The translations under genes were made by a program, and so were the position numbers. From assembly GCA_012295275.1 (NCBI GenBank), contig CM022676.1, positions 10,236,086 to 10,300,085 of the forward strand: a stretch of DNA of 64,000 nucleotides. The letters run 5' to 3'. Source of the DNA: Chrysomallon squamiferum. Taxonomy: Eukaryota > Mollusca > Gastropoda > Neomphalida > Peltospiridae. The notes below the pieces were generated by a model that was given only the letters and a program-made list of their open reading frames with translations, was not told where the DNA came from and ran no database searches. Of this stretch, positions 39,701 through 50,047 are shown piece by piece (the stretch's first letter is position 1; each line of letters begins with the position of its first letter).

Positions 39701-42700
39701 GTAGTCCAGATCTCTAGTACTAGCTCAACTGGTCCAATATTTTTGGAGACAAGGGCTCCCAAAGTTTGTCATTTTACCAAAAAAAAGGGCATGATTTTGA
39801 TGACATTGATGTCATTGGAAAGCTAATGTGATAAGAATTCCAAATCTGTCATTACTTTCTTGAAAGCTGGATTTCGATAACCCCTCGACCTTGAATTTGA
39901 CTTACATCAGACTTTAAGATCATGTTATAACTAAAAGGGTTAAAATACTGAAACAAAAAAAACAAAAAAAAAAATATTTCAAATTTAAAAATAATTTAAA
40001 AAAAAAAGAAGAATAAAACAGATGAAAAACTGAATAAATTTTAAAAAAACATTCTTAAAAATACTCAACCATTTGATTCTAGAATCATTACCTCTTTTCA
40101 AAATTTTTAGTAAATATTATTTCAGATTCACCACTTCTGAACATTACACCTGCAACAGTGGTTGTCAGGGAAAAGAGCCAATTCTCACTGCAGTGTAACT
40201 GGGATGCCCAGCCTGCTATTTGGAAAATTAAATGGTTTCATGAAACTGACAACGGCAGTGTTGAGATAAGGTCTCTTCACGCAAAATACGACTTCAAGGG
40301 ACGTAATCGCAAAAACCCGAGTCCGTTGTATGTATCTCGTGTAAAGATGAACGACTCTGGCATCTACACTTGCTATGGAATTAACGAGAAGGGCACAGCT
40401 TACTCCAAAAACAAGGCTGAAGTGACCGTTCAGTGTAAGTATGTAGAAAACACTGTACGTTGCAGAACAACTGAACGTTTCTAGGTGTATACTGACTACT
40501 GTAGGATTTAAATAGGTGAGGCACTTGAGATGTTTGTTGTAAGCAGTTATAAATAAAAAGTATAAAAGTTGACGTGCTTGTAAGCAGGTTTTAAATAAGT
40601 ATAAGAGTTGAGGTGTTAATAAGTGTAGGTTTTTAATAGGTGCAGCAGTTGAGGTGTTTATAAGTGTAGGTTCTAAATAGATGCAACACGTGAGATGTTT
40701 GTATGTGTAGGTTTTAAATAGGTGCAGCAAGTGAGATGTTTGTAAGTGTAGGTTTTAAATAGGTGCAGCAATTGAGATGTTTGTAAGTGTTGGTTTTAAA
40801 CAGGTGCAGCAAGTGAGATGTTTGTAAGTGTAGGTTTTAAATAGGTGCAGCAGCTGAAGTCTGATACATCTTTTAGTCATTGAGTTCTGTGTTTGATCTG
40901 GTGTCTGTCCATTGAATTAAGTGTGATGTTTATTCATTAAATATGGTTTATTCATTAGATATATTCATTCATTCATTCAGTGTGATGTTTATTAATTAAA
41001 TGATGTTTATTTATTAATTATTCATCCTTTAAATGTGATGTTTTATTCATCCACTCAATGTGATTATTCATTATGTATGTTTATTAATTAAATCTTTATT
41101 TATTCATTAAATGTTATGTTTATTAAATATGTTTACTTAATCATTAAATATGATGTTTATTCATTCATTAAATATGATGCATATTATTTTATTTATTTAT
41201 TTATTCACTGAACAGGTTGTGGTATTTTTATTCCATAAATATATGTTGTGTATTTATTTATTAAATGAGATATGGTTTCTTGATCACTATTCATGCATAC
41301 CAAAATAATGGATATTTTTCACTAATTGTGATATGGTGATTCATCTTGTATGATGTGTTTATTCAAACTGTGTAGTTATTCATCAAGAATATGCTTATTA
41401 AAGTATAATATGCCATACATATTATACATTTGTTAATCTGATGTTTGATTTATTTATTTATTTATTTATTATTATTATTATTATTGTTGTTGTTGTGTAG
41501 AATTACGGATTTATATATTAAGGCTGATCTGGAGCATGATATTAATTTGTTTATTCATTTATTTATTCGTTAAGATTACCCAAGAACTAATGAAAAATAC
41601 AGCAAGATTGATGCCATTTTTGGATGGTTGTTTCAGTGTATTTTATTAATTAATTTGTTTATTCATTCAGTCTACCCAAGGCCAATTAGGAAATACACCA
41701 AGATTATTGTCCATGGTGGAAAGAAAGTAAAACTGAAATGTCCTGTGTTTGCTGTCCCACCTGACATGAATTACACCTGGAAGTACAAACTGTACTTTAT
41801 GAAGGAACAAACTGAAACAATACAGGTTGAAACAGGACCTCTTGGTAAAGGATTTGGACTTTATACCTGTGTGGCAATGAACATGATAGGAAAATCAGAA
41901 AATGTGTATCTTCACATTATTGGTATTTCTAAAATAAATTATTTGGCGTCTCTCTCTGTCTGTCTGTCTGTCCAACTATCTATATGTCTGTCTGTAGTCT
42001 GTCCACCAACTATCTGTATGTTTATCTAGTTTTCTTTTTGTCCATATAATAACAACCTCTCTCTCTCTCCCTCTCCTCTCCTCCCCCTCCCTCCCTCCCT
42101 CTCTCTCTATGCCTTAAATTTTCAATATCCCTTATCTGAAATCAGGAAATTAAATATTATATTACAGAAAAAGAATCGGATGTTAACAAGAGTACCAGTT
42201 ATAGTGACTTGCACCGAAACAAAACAGGTAACTTCTTTTTAATTTTTTTTAAATTACAACATTGTACTTGGAACTGTACACAAAAGGTACAAACACACAC
42301 ACACACACAGACAAACATGTAAAAGCATAGGCATACATACACATACATTTGTGTGTGTGTGTGTGTGTGTGTTTAATTATACTCCCCACTGATATATTCA
42401 TGCCCCCACTTTATCAAAATGAAGGACTGTTTAAGAACTATTACATAATTCGAAGACTAAAAAAAGTTTTTATTTCTATTAATACTTTTATTTGGAAACA
42501 TTACAACCTCACTATTCAAAAACTGCATGATCTTCATTAAATTTTTTATAAATAAAAATGTCACATGACTCAATAAAGAACATCCCCCCACCCTCTGTTT
42601 CTCTTCCCTTGTGTCCTGTACTGCAAAACACACATCTGTGCATGGGTTACTAAGTGAAAAACAAACAGCTCATGTAGGTCTTCAGAAAAAAAGTGAAGAG

Positions 42701-45700
42701 CAAGAATGCAGGCTAATGCAAATTATTTTTTGTTATATTTACTTATTAATTCATTTTAAATATTTGTTTATTATTTATTTTTATATATATATATATTTTT
42801 TTTTTTTAAATGTTTATTTATTAATGATTTATTATTATTATTTATTTATGGTTACATTTTAAATCTTTTTTTAACAATTAAAAAATCAGTCATTCTGTTA
42901 ATGTTATAAAAATCAATCAAATATACTTGTTGTTTATCAATTCTTATCAATATATTATTTTTTATTATTCAAGTAAGTTTTCCTTTTTTTCATTAACAAT
43001 CATAAAAATCTATTATTATTATTATTATAGTTATTAGTGGTATGTATGTGTGTATATATATATATATCTGATAATCATAAAAATGTATCATTCTATTTTT
43101 CAGAAAGTTATTGGTCTGAAAAATATCATATACACTTATGTCTTTTCTACTTTTTTTTTTTCTTATTATTATTCTGTCAGTTTTATTTGATTTTATTCAC
43201 TTTTTATTTATTTTTAATTTTTTTAATTTTTTTTTTTCCCATTGATAGCAAACGTTAATCACATACATTTGTCCATTATTCAGATGAATATGAATATGGA
43301 TTTCTAGATTCATTCAGAGGCCATTTTGGAACAAATGTAAAATTTCTTATTGTGTTTCAGTATTATTATTGTTATTATTTTTTGCATTAGTGTTAATGTT
43401 TTTATTATCATTATACCCCTATCATTGGGATATAATTTTTTTTTTTTAATTATTGTTATTGTTACTGTTATTATTGTTGGTATTATTTATTATTACTATT
43501 ATTTATATCATTACTATTATTGTTATTTATTATTATCATTATTGTTGTTATCATTGGTATTATTATTTTTATTATTATTATTAATATTATTACTATTGTT
43601 GTATTGTATTGTTGTTATTTTAGTTACAATGGAATTGTGCTGATACTCTTAGAAATCAATATAAATGGAATGTTATTATATTATTATTATTGAGGTTTTT
43701 CTTCAAATGTTTTGTCTTTTTATGTTTTTGTTGTTAATATTAATAATGTCATTTGTATTATTATTATTATTATTGTTGTTATTATTCTTATTATTATTGT
43801 TTATTGTTATTGTTATTCTTGTTGTTGTTACTATTATGGTTTGTTATGATTTCTATTTTTTATTATTACTGTTGTAATACTGGTCTTATTATTGTTGTTG
43901 TTGTTATTATTGATAGTGTTTTTATTGTTATTTTTATTACTGATGTTGTTATTATATTATTATTGTTGATGTTGCTTTTGTTGTTATTTTAATTGTCATT
44001 GTTGTTATTTTAATTGCAGTTGTTGTTATTGGTGATGATGTATATATTGTTTTTGCTTACAGACAAAAAGGGAGATAACAAAACAAATGAGATTATATAT
44101 GAAGGTGATTTGATTAATATTCTCAGTACAGTCTATTAGTTACACTTGTCCACTGAAACAAGTCACAAAAGCAAGCAAAACCAGTCAAAACAACACTGAT
44201 CCATTGAAACCAGTCACAAAAGCACACAAAACCAATCAAAACGAGAATCAATCACGTTAATAATTAGTCACATTCATTACACAATCTTAGCCATTCGTAT
44301 ACCAAAATCTGTGATATTAATACACAAAAATTAGTTACTTTAATACAGCTGTTTTATTAACTTTATCTTCTGACATTGTCAGAACCTATGACAGAGATAG
44401 ACAATTGAAATCATTGGCTAGTAAACAAAATTAGCTGCTTTACTAACATTTGCTTCATCTTCTGTCCTTGTCAGATCCTATGACAGAGACAGACAATTGA
44501 AAGCATTGGCTAGTAAACAAAATTAACTGCTTTATTAATGCTTGCTTTATCTTCTGTTCTTGTCAGATCCTTTGGACAGAGATGCACAATTGAAATCATT
44601 GGCTAGTAAACTTTCTCAGTCGCTGTCTGGAGTGAAATGGTGGGTGATAGCTGCAGCAATAGTGGGGCCTATCTGTTTTATAGTTTTGACTTATGGAGGA
44701 TATCGGTTTTACAAAAAATGTAAGTTTTAAAAAAGTATTACTTTAAATATTGTTCCTTTTTTTTCTTTCTTTTTTTTGGACATGTAAGGTGTAAGTTTTA
44801 AAAAAAATATTGTGTTAAAGATTGTTTTGTTTGCATGTAAGATGTAAGTTTCAAAATGAATTACATTAAAAAAGTTGTTTGAATGTAAAATGTCAGTTTT
44901 CAAAAATATTATATTACAAAAGCTGTTTGAAAATAACCTGCAAGTTTTAAAAAAGTATTAGATTAAAAATATTGTTTGAATTTAAAATGTCAGTTTTAAA
45001 AATGTATGACATAAAAAATTGTCATTTTAAAACTATATAAATGTGCTTGTAATTATGTCATTTTTACCTCATGCAAAGTAAAACAAGTGTTATTTTTATC
45101 TTTTGCAGACTATAACAGGTGTTTATATCTTATACAAACTATTTTTTTTTGTCTACATACTATAATAAGTGTTATTTTTATCTCTTGTCGAGTGTAAGAA
45201 ATGTTATGTTTATCATATTCAAACAGAGACATGTCAATTTTATCATCTGCAGACAGATGTTGTTTTAATCTTGTACAGACAGAACAAAAGTGTTGTTGCA
45301 TTTTTATCTTATACAAACTATGATTATTATCTTTATCTCCAACATGTTAAAATAATATAACTTTTAATTCGCATAGCCTGTGACTGTTATTAATATCTCC
45401 TTTGTACTGTGTAAAGAGATAGTTTTGTCTTATCCACACTATCATTGTTATTTGTGTCTTCTATTCTGTATTATTATCTTTTACATTCTACAATAATATT
45501 ACTTTTTAACTCCTGAAGACTATCATTCTTGCATTTATCTCCTACAAACTATGACTGTTATTTTTAATTTCTATTTACAATAACTATTGCTATTTTTATT
45601 CTGTATATTGTCTTATTATTATTGTTGGTTCTCTGGGTTTTTTGTAGGACATACTGTAGGCTTTGATTTTTATTTTCATCTCCTTTAAACTGTTATTTTT

Positions 45701-46416
45701 AATTTTATACACACTACAATAACAATTTTATCCTATAATGTTATACAGTTGTTTTAGGTTTTTTTAACTTACAAAGACACTGTATTATATAGTTGATTTT
45801 TTAATTGTTTTTATATCTTACATAGATGAATTGTAAGTTATGATTGTTATTTTCATCTTTTAGAAACTATGAATGGTTAATTTTTATTTCACATGTAGTT
45901 TAATTCGTTGTTTTTTTCTGTTTTTTTTTCAACTCTTACACAGACAAACTGGAGAAGCAGAAGAAAGCAGATCGTGGGGGAGAGTCGAGTGATAGCTTTG
46001 AGGAAAGTAGTGAATCAAAGTCTAGCGAAGTTGAGGGAACAGAAAATGAGTCAGCAGAAGCTAAACCAACAGAAGCTAAGCCAACACCAGCTATGCCAAT
46101 ACTAGCTAAGCCAATACAAGCTAGGCCAAAACCAGCTAATCCGTTACTAGCTAAGCTGTTACAAGCTAAGACGACACCAGCTAAGCCAACAGAAGCTAAT
46201 CCAACAGAAGACAAGCCGACAGAAGCTATTCCAACAGAAGACAAGCCGGCAGAAGACAAGCCAGCAGAAGACAAGCCATCAGGTTCAAGTATTAAGAAGG
46301 GCCAAAGCGAAGCAGAGGTGATCAAAGAGGTGAAGTCGGTGAAATCAGTTGCGTCCCAGAAAAGCACTGTACTGAAGAAAAACCGTGTGTCAAATGCTCC
46401 TGACGAAGACAACTAA
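34556..46416 (+). CDS. Gene C: five-Ig-domain membrane protein with repeat tail
   Basis: Exons: 34556-34616, 35104-35394, 37262-37570, 38054-38353, 40126-40434, 41671-41922, 42168-42227, 44063-44104, 44567-44719, 45944-46416. All junctions are phase 1, and the sum is 2250 bases (749 aa plus stop) with no internal stop. Plan: signal peptide 1-20, Ig domains 21-117, 118-220, 221-320, 321-423 and a short fifth domain 424-507, two stem exons 508-541, membrane exon 542-592, tail 593-749. The tail is the longest of the three genes and holds 15 pentapeptide repeats of the A-K-P-T-E kind. No ITIM-, ITAM- or SH2-type tyrosine motif is visible. Probable recognition or adhesion receptor; the family is not named. 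Confidence 0.86.
35104..35394 (+). CDS. Gene C exon 2: divergent Ig-like domain 1
   Basis: Acceptor TTCTTCCACAG, donor T|GTAAGT, phase 1. It codes GALKIVKPTD, then FNFLCKDDF, a Trp in DIWFEL, and ILMCLGKG. One Cys pair and one Trp fit an Ig fold, but an extra Cys (FRCIG) lies between them and the strand F signature D.G.Y.C is absent. It is the most divergent extracellular domain of gene C. Confidence 0.75.
36710..37130. repeat. ~22-bp minisatellite and GACA run in gene C intron 2
   Basis: TATTTTACAGTTTATATAC-like units repeat about fifteen times, ending with a GACA run (37125-37152). Confidence 0.75.
37262..37570 (+). CDS. Gene C exon 3: Ig domain 2, GC-rich
   Basis: Acceptor CACTTTTCAG, donor A|GTGAGT, phase 1. 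It has GENVVIQCNYES, a Phe instead of Trp in the C strand (HVFFFKRDD), and the strong strand F motif DAGTYYCVAENK. Codon choice is visibly GC-richer (CGC, CCG, GAC, CAC) than in the neighbouring exons and in genes A and B. Confidence 0.86.
37668..38053 (+). repeat. Array built on the gene C exon 4 acceptor
   Basis: ATTTCAGTTCATCCAG-like motifs recur about ten times at irregular 25-60 bp spacing (37676, 37764, 37794, 37864, 37889, 37921, 37952, 37987) and lead to the real junction CTTCAG|TTCGTCCA. Confidence 0.75.
38054..38353 (+). CDS. Gene C exon 4: Ig domain 3, I-set-like
   Basis: Acceptor CACTACTTCAG, donor GGAT|GTGAGT, phase 1. It begins I-R-P-I-L-K-S, then ITFTCSF, IRWVKI, and NDTDNYTCEIVND. 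The canonical Cys/Trp/Cys are all present. Both its acceptor side and its donor side lie against tandem arrays that repeat the splice-site sequence. Confidence 0.87.
38354..38650 (+). repeat. Array built on the gene C exon 4 donor
   Basis: TATAGGATGTGAGTGCTTTA at the real donor is echoed by AATAGGGTGTAAGTATTTTA near 38493 and by TGTAGGATCTAAGTATTTTG near 38600, each followed by TTTTATCTTGT. Confidence 0.75.
38820..39320. repeat. ~21-bp minisatellite in gene C intron 4
   Basis: ATGGGCTAAATAGGTATATA-type units repeat about twenty times with small changes. Confidence 0.85.
40126..40434 (+). CDS. Gene C exon 5: Ig domain 4, I-set-like
   Basis: Acceptor TTATTTCAG, donor T|GTAAGT, phase 1. It codes YSPLLNITP, FSLQCNWDA, IKWFHE, and MNDSGIYTCYGINEKGTA. 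The Cys pair and Trp are in place, and two sequons (NIT, NGS) are visible. Confidence 0.87.
40490..40865. repeat. ~40-bp minisatellite in gene C intron 5
   Basis: Units with GTTTGTAAGTGTAGGTTTTA and AATAGGTGCAGCA repeat about eight times. The units contain a donor-like GTAAGT. Confidence 0.8.
41497..41575 (+). repeat. 79-bp dispersed repeat, copy 1 (gene C intron)
   Basis: It starts GTAGAATTACGGATTTATAT just after a TTA/GTT array and ends ATTTATTCGTTAAGA. The copy at 62113-62191 differs at about five positions. Confidence 0.85.
41671..41922 (+). CDS. Gene C exon 6: shortened Ig domain 5
   Basis: The acceptor TTCATTCAG is good and the donor G|GTATTT is moderate. At 252 bp it is about 50 bp shorter than the other Ig exons. 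It keeps VKLKCPV, YTWKYK and GLYTCVAMN, but the segment before strand F that usually carries L.I..V..D.G is missing, so the D-E region seems deleted. A decayed copy of its first about 45 bases lies at 41575. Confidence 0.8.
42168..42227 (+). CDS. Gene C exon 7: 60-bp stem exon
   Basis: Acceptor TATTACAG, donor G|GTAACT, phase 1 at both ends. It codes a hydrophilic linker (EKESDVNKSTSYSDLHRNK) with two sequons (NKS, NKT). It is extracellular and membrane-proximal by position. Confidence 0.65.
43350..44040. repeat. TTA/TTG-rich intron block in gene C
   Basis: A long imperfect run of TTATTATTG-type triplets; the open frames here are low-complexity. Confidence 0.85.
44063..44104 (+). CDS. Gene C exon 8: 42-bp stem exon
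   Basis: Acceptor TTTGCTTACAG, donor G|GTGATT, phase 1. It codes DKKGDNKTNEIIYE, another charged linker. It lies about 1.8 kb from exon 7 across a TTA/TTG-rich intron. Skipping it would keep the frame, so alternative use is possible. Confidence 0.6.
44329..44566 (+). repeat. Two decayed copies of exon 9 acceptor and exon start
   Basis: The ~92-bp unit includes TTCTG...TTGTCAG, then a(t)CCTATGACAGAGA and CATTGGCTAGTAAAC. Third and functional copy: the true junction at 44566/44567. The copies lack one base relative to the exon, which shifts the frame. Confidence 0.88.
44567..44719 (+). CDS. Gene C exon 9: transmembrane helix
   Basis: Acceptor TTCTTGTCAG, donor T|GTAAGT, phase 1. It codes DPLDRDAQLKSLASKL, then W-W-V-I-A-A-A-I-V-G-P-I-C-F-I-V-L-T-Y and a basic stop-transfer end YRFYKK. 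The acceptor and the first about 45 coding bases also occur as two decayed tandem copies immediately upstream. Confidence 0.87.
44720..45020 (+). repeat. ~55-bp array built on the gene C exon 9 donor
   Basis: ATGTAAGTTTTAAAAAAGTA at the donor recurs as GTGTAAGTTTTAAAAAAAAT, GATGTAAGTTTCAAAAT, then decayed forms with GTCAG or GCAAG in place of GTAAG. Confidence 0.8.
45085..45943 (+). repeat. Degenerate array built on the gene C exon 10 acceptor
   Basis: TTATTTTTATCTTxTxCAGACxAT-like blocks recur through the intron up to the real junction CTCTTACACAG|ACAAACT. Units are diverged and spacing is irregular. Confidence 0.6.
45944..46416 (+). CDS. Gene C exon 10: cytoplasmic tail with pentapeptide repeats
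   Basis: Acceptor CTCTTACACAG, phase-1 entry. The tail opens YKLEKQKKADRG, has a Ser/Glu-rich stretch, then 15 exact-length pentapeptides (A/D-K-P-x-x) at 46054-46278. It ends with a Ser/Lys-rich segment and TAA at 46414-46416. The composition suggests a disordered tail; Ser/Thr phosphorylation would be possible. Confidence 0.85.
46054..46278 (+). repeat. In-frame 15-bp tandem repeat, 15 copies
   Basis: It is 225 bases long, exactly 15 units of 15 bp. Units translate as AEAKP, TEAKP, TPAMP, ILAKP and so on to AEDKP. The end units are the most alike, the middle ones the most diverged. No stop arises in any unit. Confidence 0.9.
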
Positions 46417-46435
46417 CTGTATTTAACAGAACAAA

Positions 46436-46441
46436 AATAAA
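46436..46441 (+). terminator. Candidate poly(A) signal of gene C
   Basis: AATAAA lies 20 bases after the stop codon. If used, the 3'UTR would be very short and the GTCAAAATTGTACTCACAG repeat block after it would be outside the mRNA. Confidence 0.4.
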
Positions 46442-46544
46442 TTCAGTCAAACAGCTCGTCACTGCTTTAAAATGATCTCTGGTACGTAAAGGTGATGTCA
46501 AAATTGTTCTCTCGTTCTCTTGATGTGGAAGTTGTACTGACAGA

Positions 46545-47445
46545 GATGTCAAAACTGTGTTTGCAGAAGTGATGTCAGAATTGTACTCACAGTATCAGTG
46601 TCAAAATTGTACTCACAATGTCAGTGTCAAAATTGTACTCACAGAGATGTGAAAGCTATGATGTCAACTTGCAGAAACTACATCAAAACTGTACTCATTG
46701 TTAATGTCAAAGTTTGTACTTGCAGAAGTGACATCAAAATTGTACTCACAGTGCTGATGTCAGAATTGTACTCACAGAGAGGTCAAAATTGCATTCACAG
46801 AGTTGAAGTCAAAACTGTAGTCACAGTACTGACATCAAAACAATACTCACAGAAGTGACATGAAAAATTGAATGATAAGGTTTAAATATTCGTTTTAAGC
46901 TAATTTCCAAAAATTGTTTACCAGCAATAATGTGTAACAGAAAGTTTGATTTGAATTGTTTATTCCATTTGAGAAAGAATATTAATTTGCTTACCCAGTT
47001 TATGAAAGAATTTTAAATTTGTTTACTCAGTTTATGAACCAGTATTAAATTTATTTATTTGGTTTAAGAAAGAATATTAATTTTTATTTACTTAATTTAT
47101 GAGGAAATATTAATTTTGTTTACTTTAATTATGAAATAATATTAAATTTATTTACTTGATTTATGAAAGAATATTATTTACCCAATTTTGAAATAATATT
47201 AATTTTGTTTACTTAGTTTATGAAAGAATAATAGATTTGTTTACTTGAATTATGAAATAATAATGTTGTTTACAAAATTTATAAAATAATATTAATTTTG
47301 TTTACTTGAATTATGAAATAGTATTAAATTTGTTTGCTTGATTTGTGAAATAATAATGTTGTTAAATAATTTATGAAAGAATATTACATTTGATTACTCA
47401 GTTAACAAAGGAATGTTAAATATTGTTTACTATTTAATTTCCAGT
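46545..47445. repeat. Two degenerate arrays downstream of gene C
   Basis: 46545-46860 repeats GTCAAAATTGTACTCACAG. 46940-47445 repeats a ~35-bp unit with TTTACTTGATTTATGAAAGA and ATATTAAATTTG, about fifteen copies. Confidence 0.8.
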
Positions 47446-47509
47446 ATTGTGTTTAGTTACAGGCATGCCTTCAGTAACATTCTTTTTTTTTTTTTTTTTT
47501 ATAAATAAG

Positions 47510-47623
47510 AATAATAATGTTAGTTCTATTAAATTATTTAGCAGATACAATTTCTCTTACGATTAAACAATAACATTACTATTTAATTACTAATGTTCAT
47601 TTAGATTTTGCCATGTTTTACTG

Positions 47624-47656
<33 letters not shown>

Positions 47657-48170
47657 ACAAATAAATATGCTTTTCTCACCTCTGTTAAATTATTTAGCAG
47701 ATATAATCTCTCTTATGAAAAAAACAGTTACGTTTACTTAATTAACTATATTGAATTTTCAAACCATCATGTTTTTAATTATTTTCTTTCATAAAAAGTA
47801 AACAGTCTTACTTCTAGTGAATAGATATAATCTATATTACGAAACAACCAGTAATTTTTCTATATAGTGATAAACATTTATTTAGATATTATCATATTTT
47901 CATTGATCTAATTTTATATATATATATATATATAAAATAATGATAATAATCTTACTTTTAATGAATTATTTATCAGGTAAAATCTGTATTACAAAACAGT
48001 CACTAACTTTACTATTCAGTGATAAATGTTTATTTAGATATCGTCATGTTTTCAATGATATATATAATTCTTATATAAAGTATAAATATAGATAAGTATA
48101 ATTATCTTACTTCATGTAATCTATCTCGTGGGAAATAATAAAAAAATAACATTTAATTAGCAGTTTGAAT
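47510..48170. repeat. Long-unit (~140-170 bp) diverged tandem array
   Basis: About five blocks share TTAAATTATTTAGCAGATA near the start, then ATTACGAAACAA and CATTTATTTAGATATT. Confidence 0.6.
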
Positions 48171-49092
48171 ATTTTATGCTAATCAGTTGTCTTTGTTGAA
48201 TGATAATAATAAATTATGATTGGTTTACATAAATTATGATAATAAGGTGATGTTTGCTGAACTGTTCAGCATTATGATAATAAGTTCTATTCAGAATTTG
48301 ATAAACAAAAGTGGTCTGATTTATAAAATACAAAATCCATTTTAGTTATCAGAACTGATTTTTAAAATAAATTAATTATGAACCATTCAGCAAAATCTTA
48401 ACTTATGATAAACTACATTCAAAATGAAATAAATATAAGTTGTTTGATGCATAAAAGATTTCTGTTTAATGGTCAGTGTTAATTTTGGGTATACCAAAAT
48501 TGTATACTAAACTAGATATATGTAGATTCTAATATGAATTTTGATGCATATTCAGAAACCAGTGTATCAAGTGGTAACTAATTATTGTGTTTATATTTCT
48601 GTTAAAAGAAATATTGTTACAAATACATTAATACTGTGTTCACTTATAAATTGTTTCTAATGAATATTTATATTTAAATGTAGATACAATTTCGTATTTA
48701 GTGCTGTTACAATTGTTTCTAATCAGCATTTATTTATTCAGAGTAAATAAAATTTCATATTTAATGTTGATATTTATGTTTGACTTCTGTTTTCATTTGA
48801 CATTCATGTTTGTTTGTAAATTATAGTGTTTAAAACATCTTTTTGATTTAATTTTATTACTCTGTTATTTATTAGAGGTTAAATTATTAGTTTAAGAATA
48901 ATAATGTTAGTTCAGTCAAAAAGTAAACCAGTTATTTCATACAAGAAATGATAGCACGTATAAATTTTGTCAGATTCTGAGAATATTATATTTAAAATAT
49001 AGTAACAAAAATAATAATAATAATAATAATACTAACAATAATTTAAAAAAACAACAATAACAAACAATACTACGATGATGACGATGACGATG

Positions 49093-49141
<49 letters not shown>

Positions 49142-49663
49142 TAACAATGGTAGCAATGGCAATAATTAATAAATAAATAAATAAATTCAAAAAGATTATC
49201 ATAATGAACGAGCAACAACATCTTAAAAGAAAGGAAATTTCACCACTTCATGCAAAAAATAACGTGCCCATTACGTTGTAAATAATTAAAGACCGCAACA
49301 CTATGCTGTATAGTATACACTCGGTCGATATAATTACAGGAAGAAACAGTAAAATGTAGAAACGTTTCGAAAAGTAAGTTATTTCAGACTGTTACTATAA
49401 ATAAACATAATATTACTGTTCAGCTGCCAGTTCTGCTTTCATTTAAATAATTATTTGACACATAAATAAAATAAAAACGATTACCTTTCTCGAATTCCAA
49501 AACCCCATCTGTACTCGACGTCTGCTATCGTGACGTAAATAAATTGTTAAACAAATGAATACCGATTAAGAACGAAGTTTGTCGAACATTGCCGAGATTA
49601 AAAACGAAATCATAGCATTGCTTATTGACTATTTAAACTGAACTGCTGCTGCTTTTATTCTTG

Positions 49664-49721
<58 letters not shown>

Positions 49722-49979
49722 AACAAATAACTACTACAAATAATAATAATAATAATAATAATAAAAGATAAGAAATAACATGAGTTACTGAAAAAACTTA
49801 ACTGGAAAGAAACCAATAGTTTTAATTATAAATATAATTATTAAATCGATTCTATAGAAGATGAGTTTTAAAAAGCCTGCATTTGTTAGCTTGATTACTT
49901 TAGCTATTCTTGTAACAACAGTGGATTGCAATAATAACTCATAGTACTGGGTAGATCTTCTCAATCATAGTTATAATTC

Positions 49980-50047
<68 letters not shown>

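Noticed and set aside
13327-46416. Assignment of the Ig genes to FREPs or Dscam
   Set aside because: No fibrinogen-like domain and no FN3 domains are present, and the domain counts do not fit.
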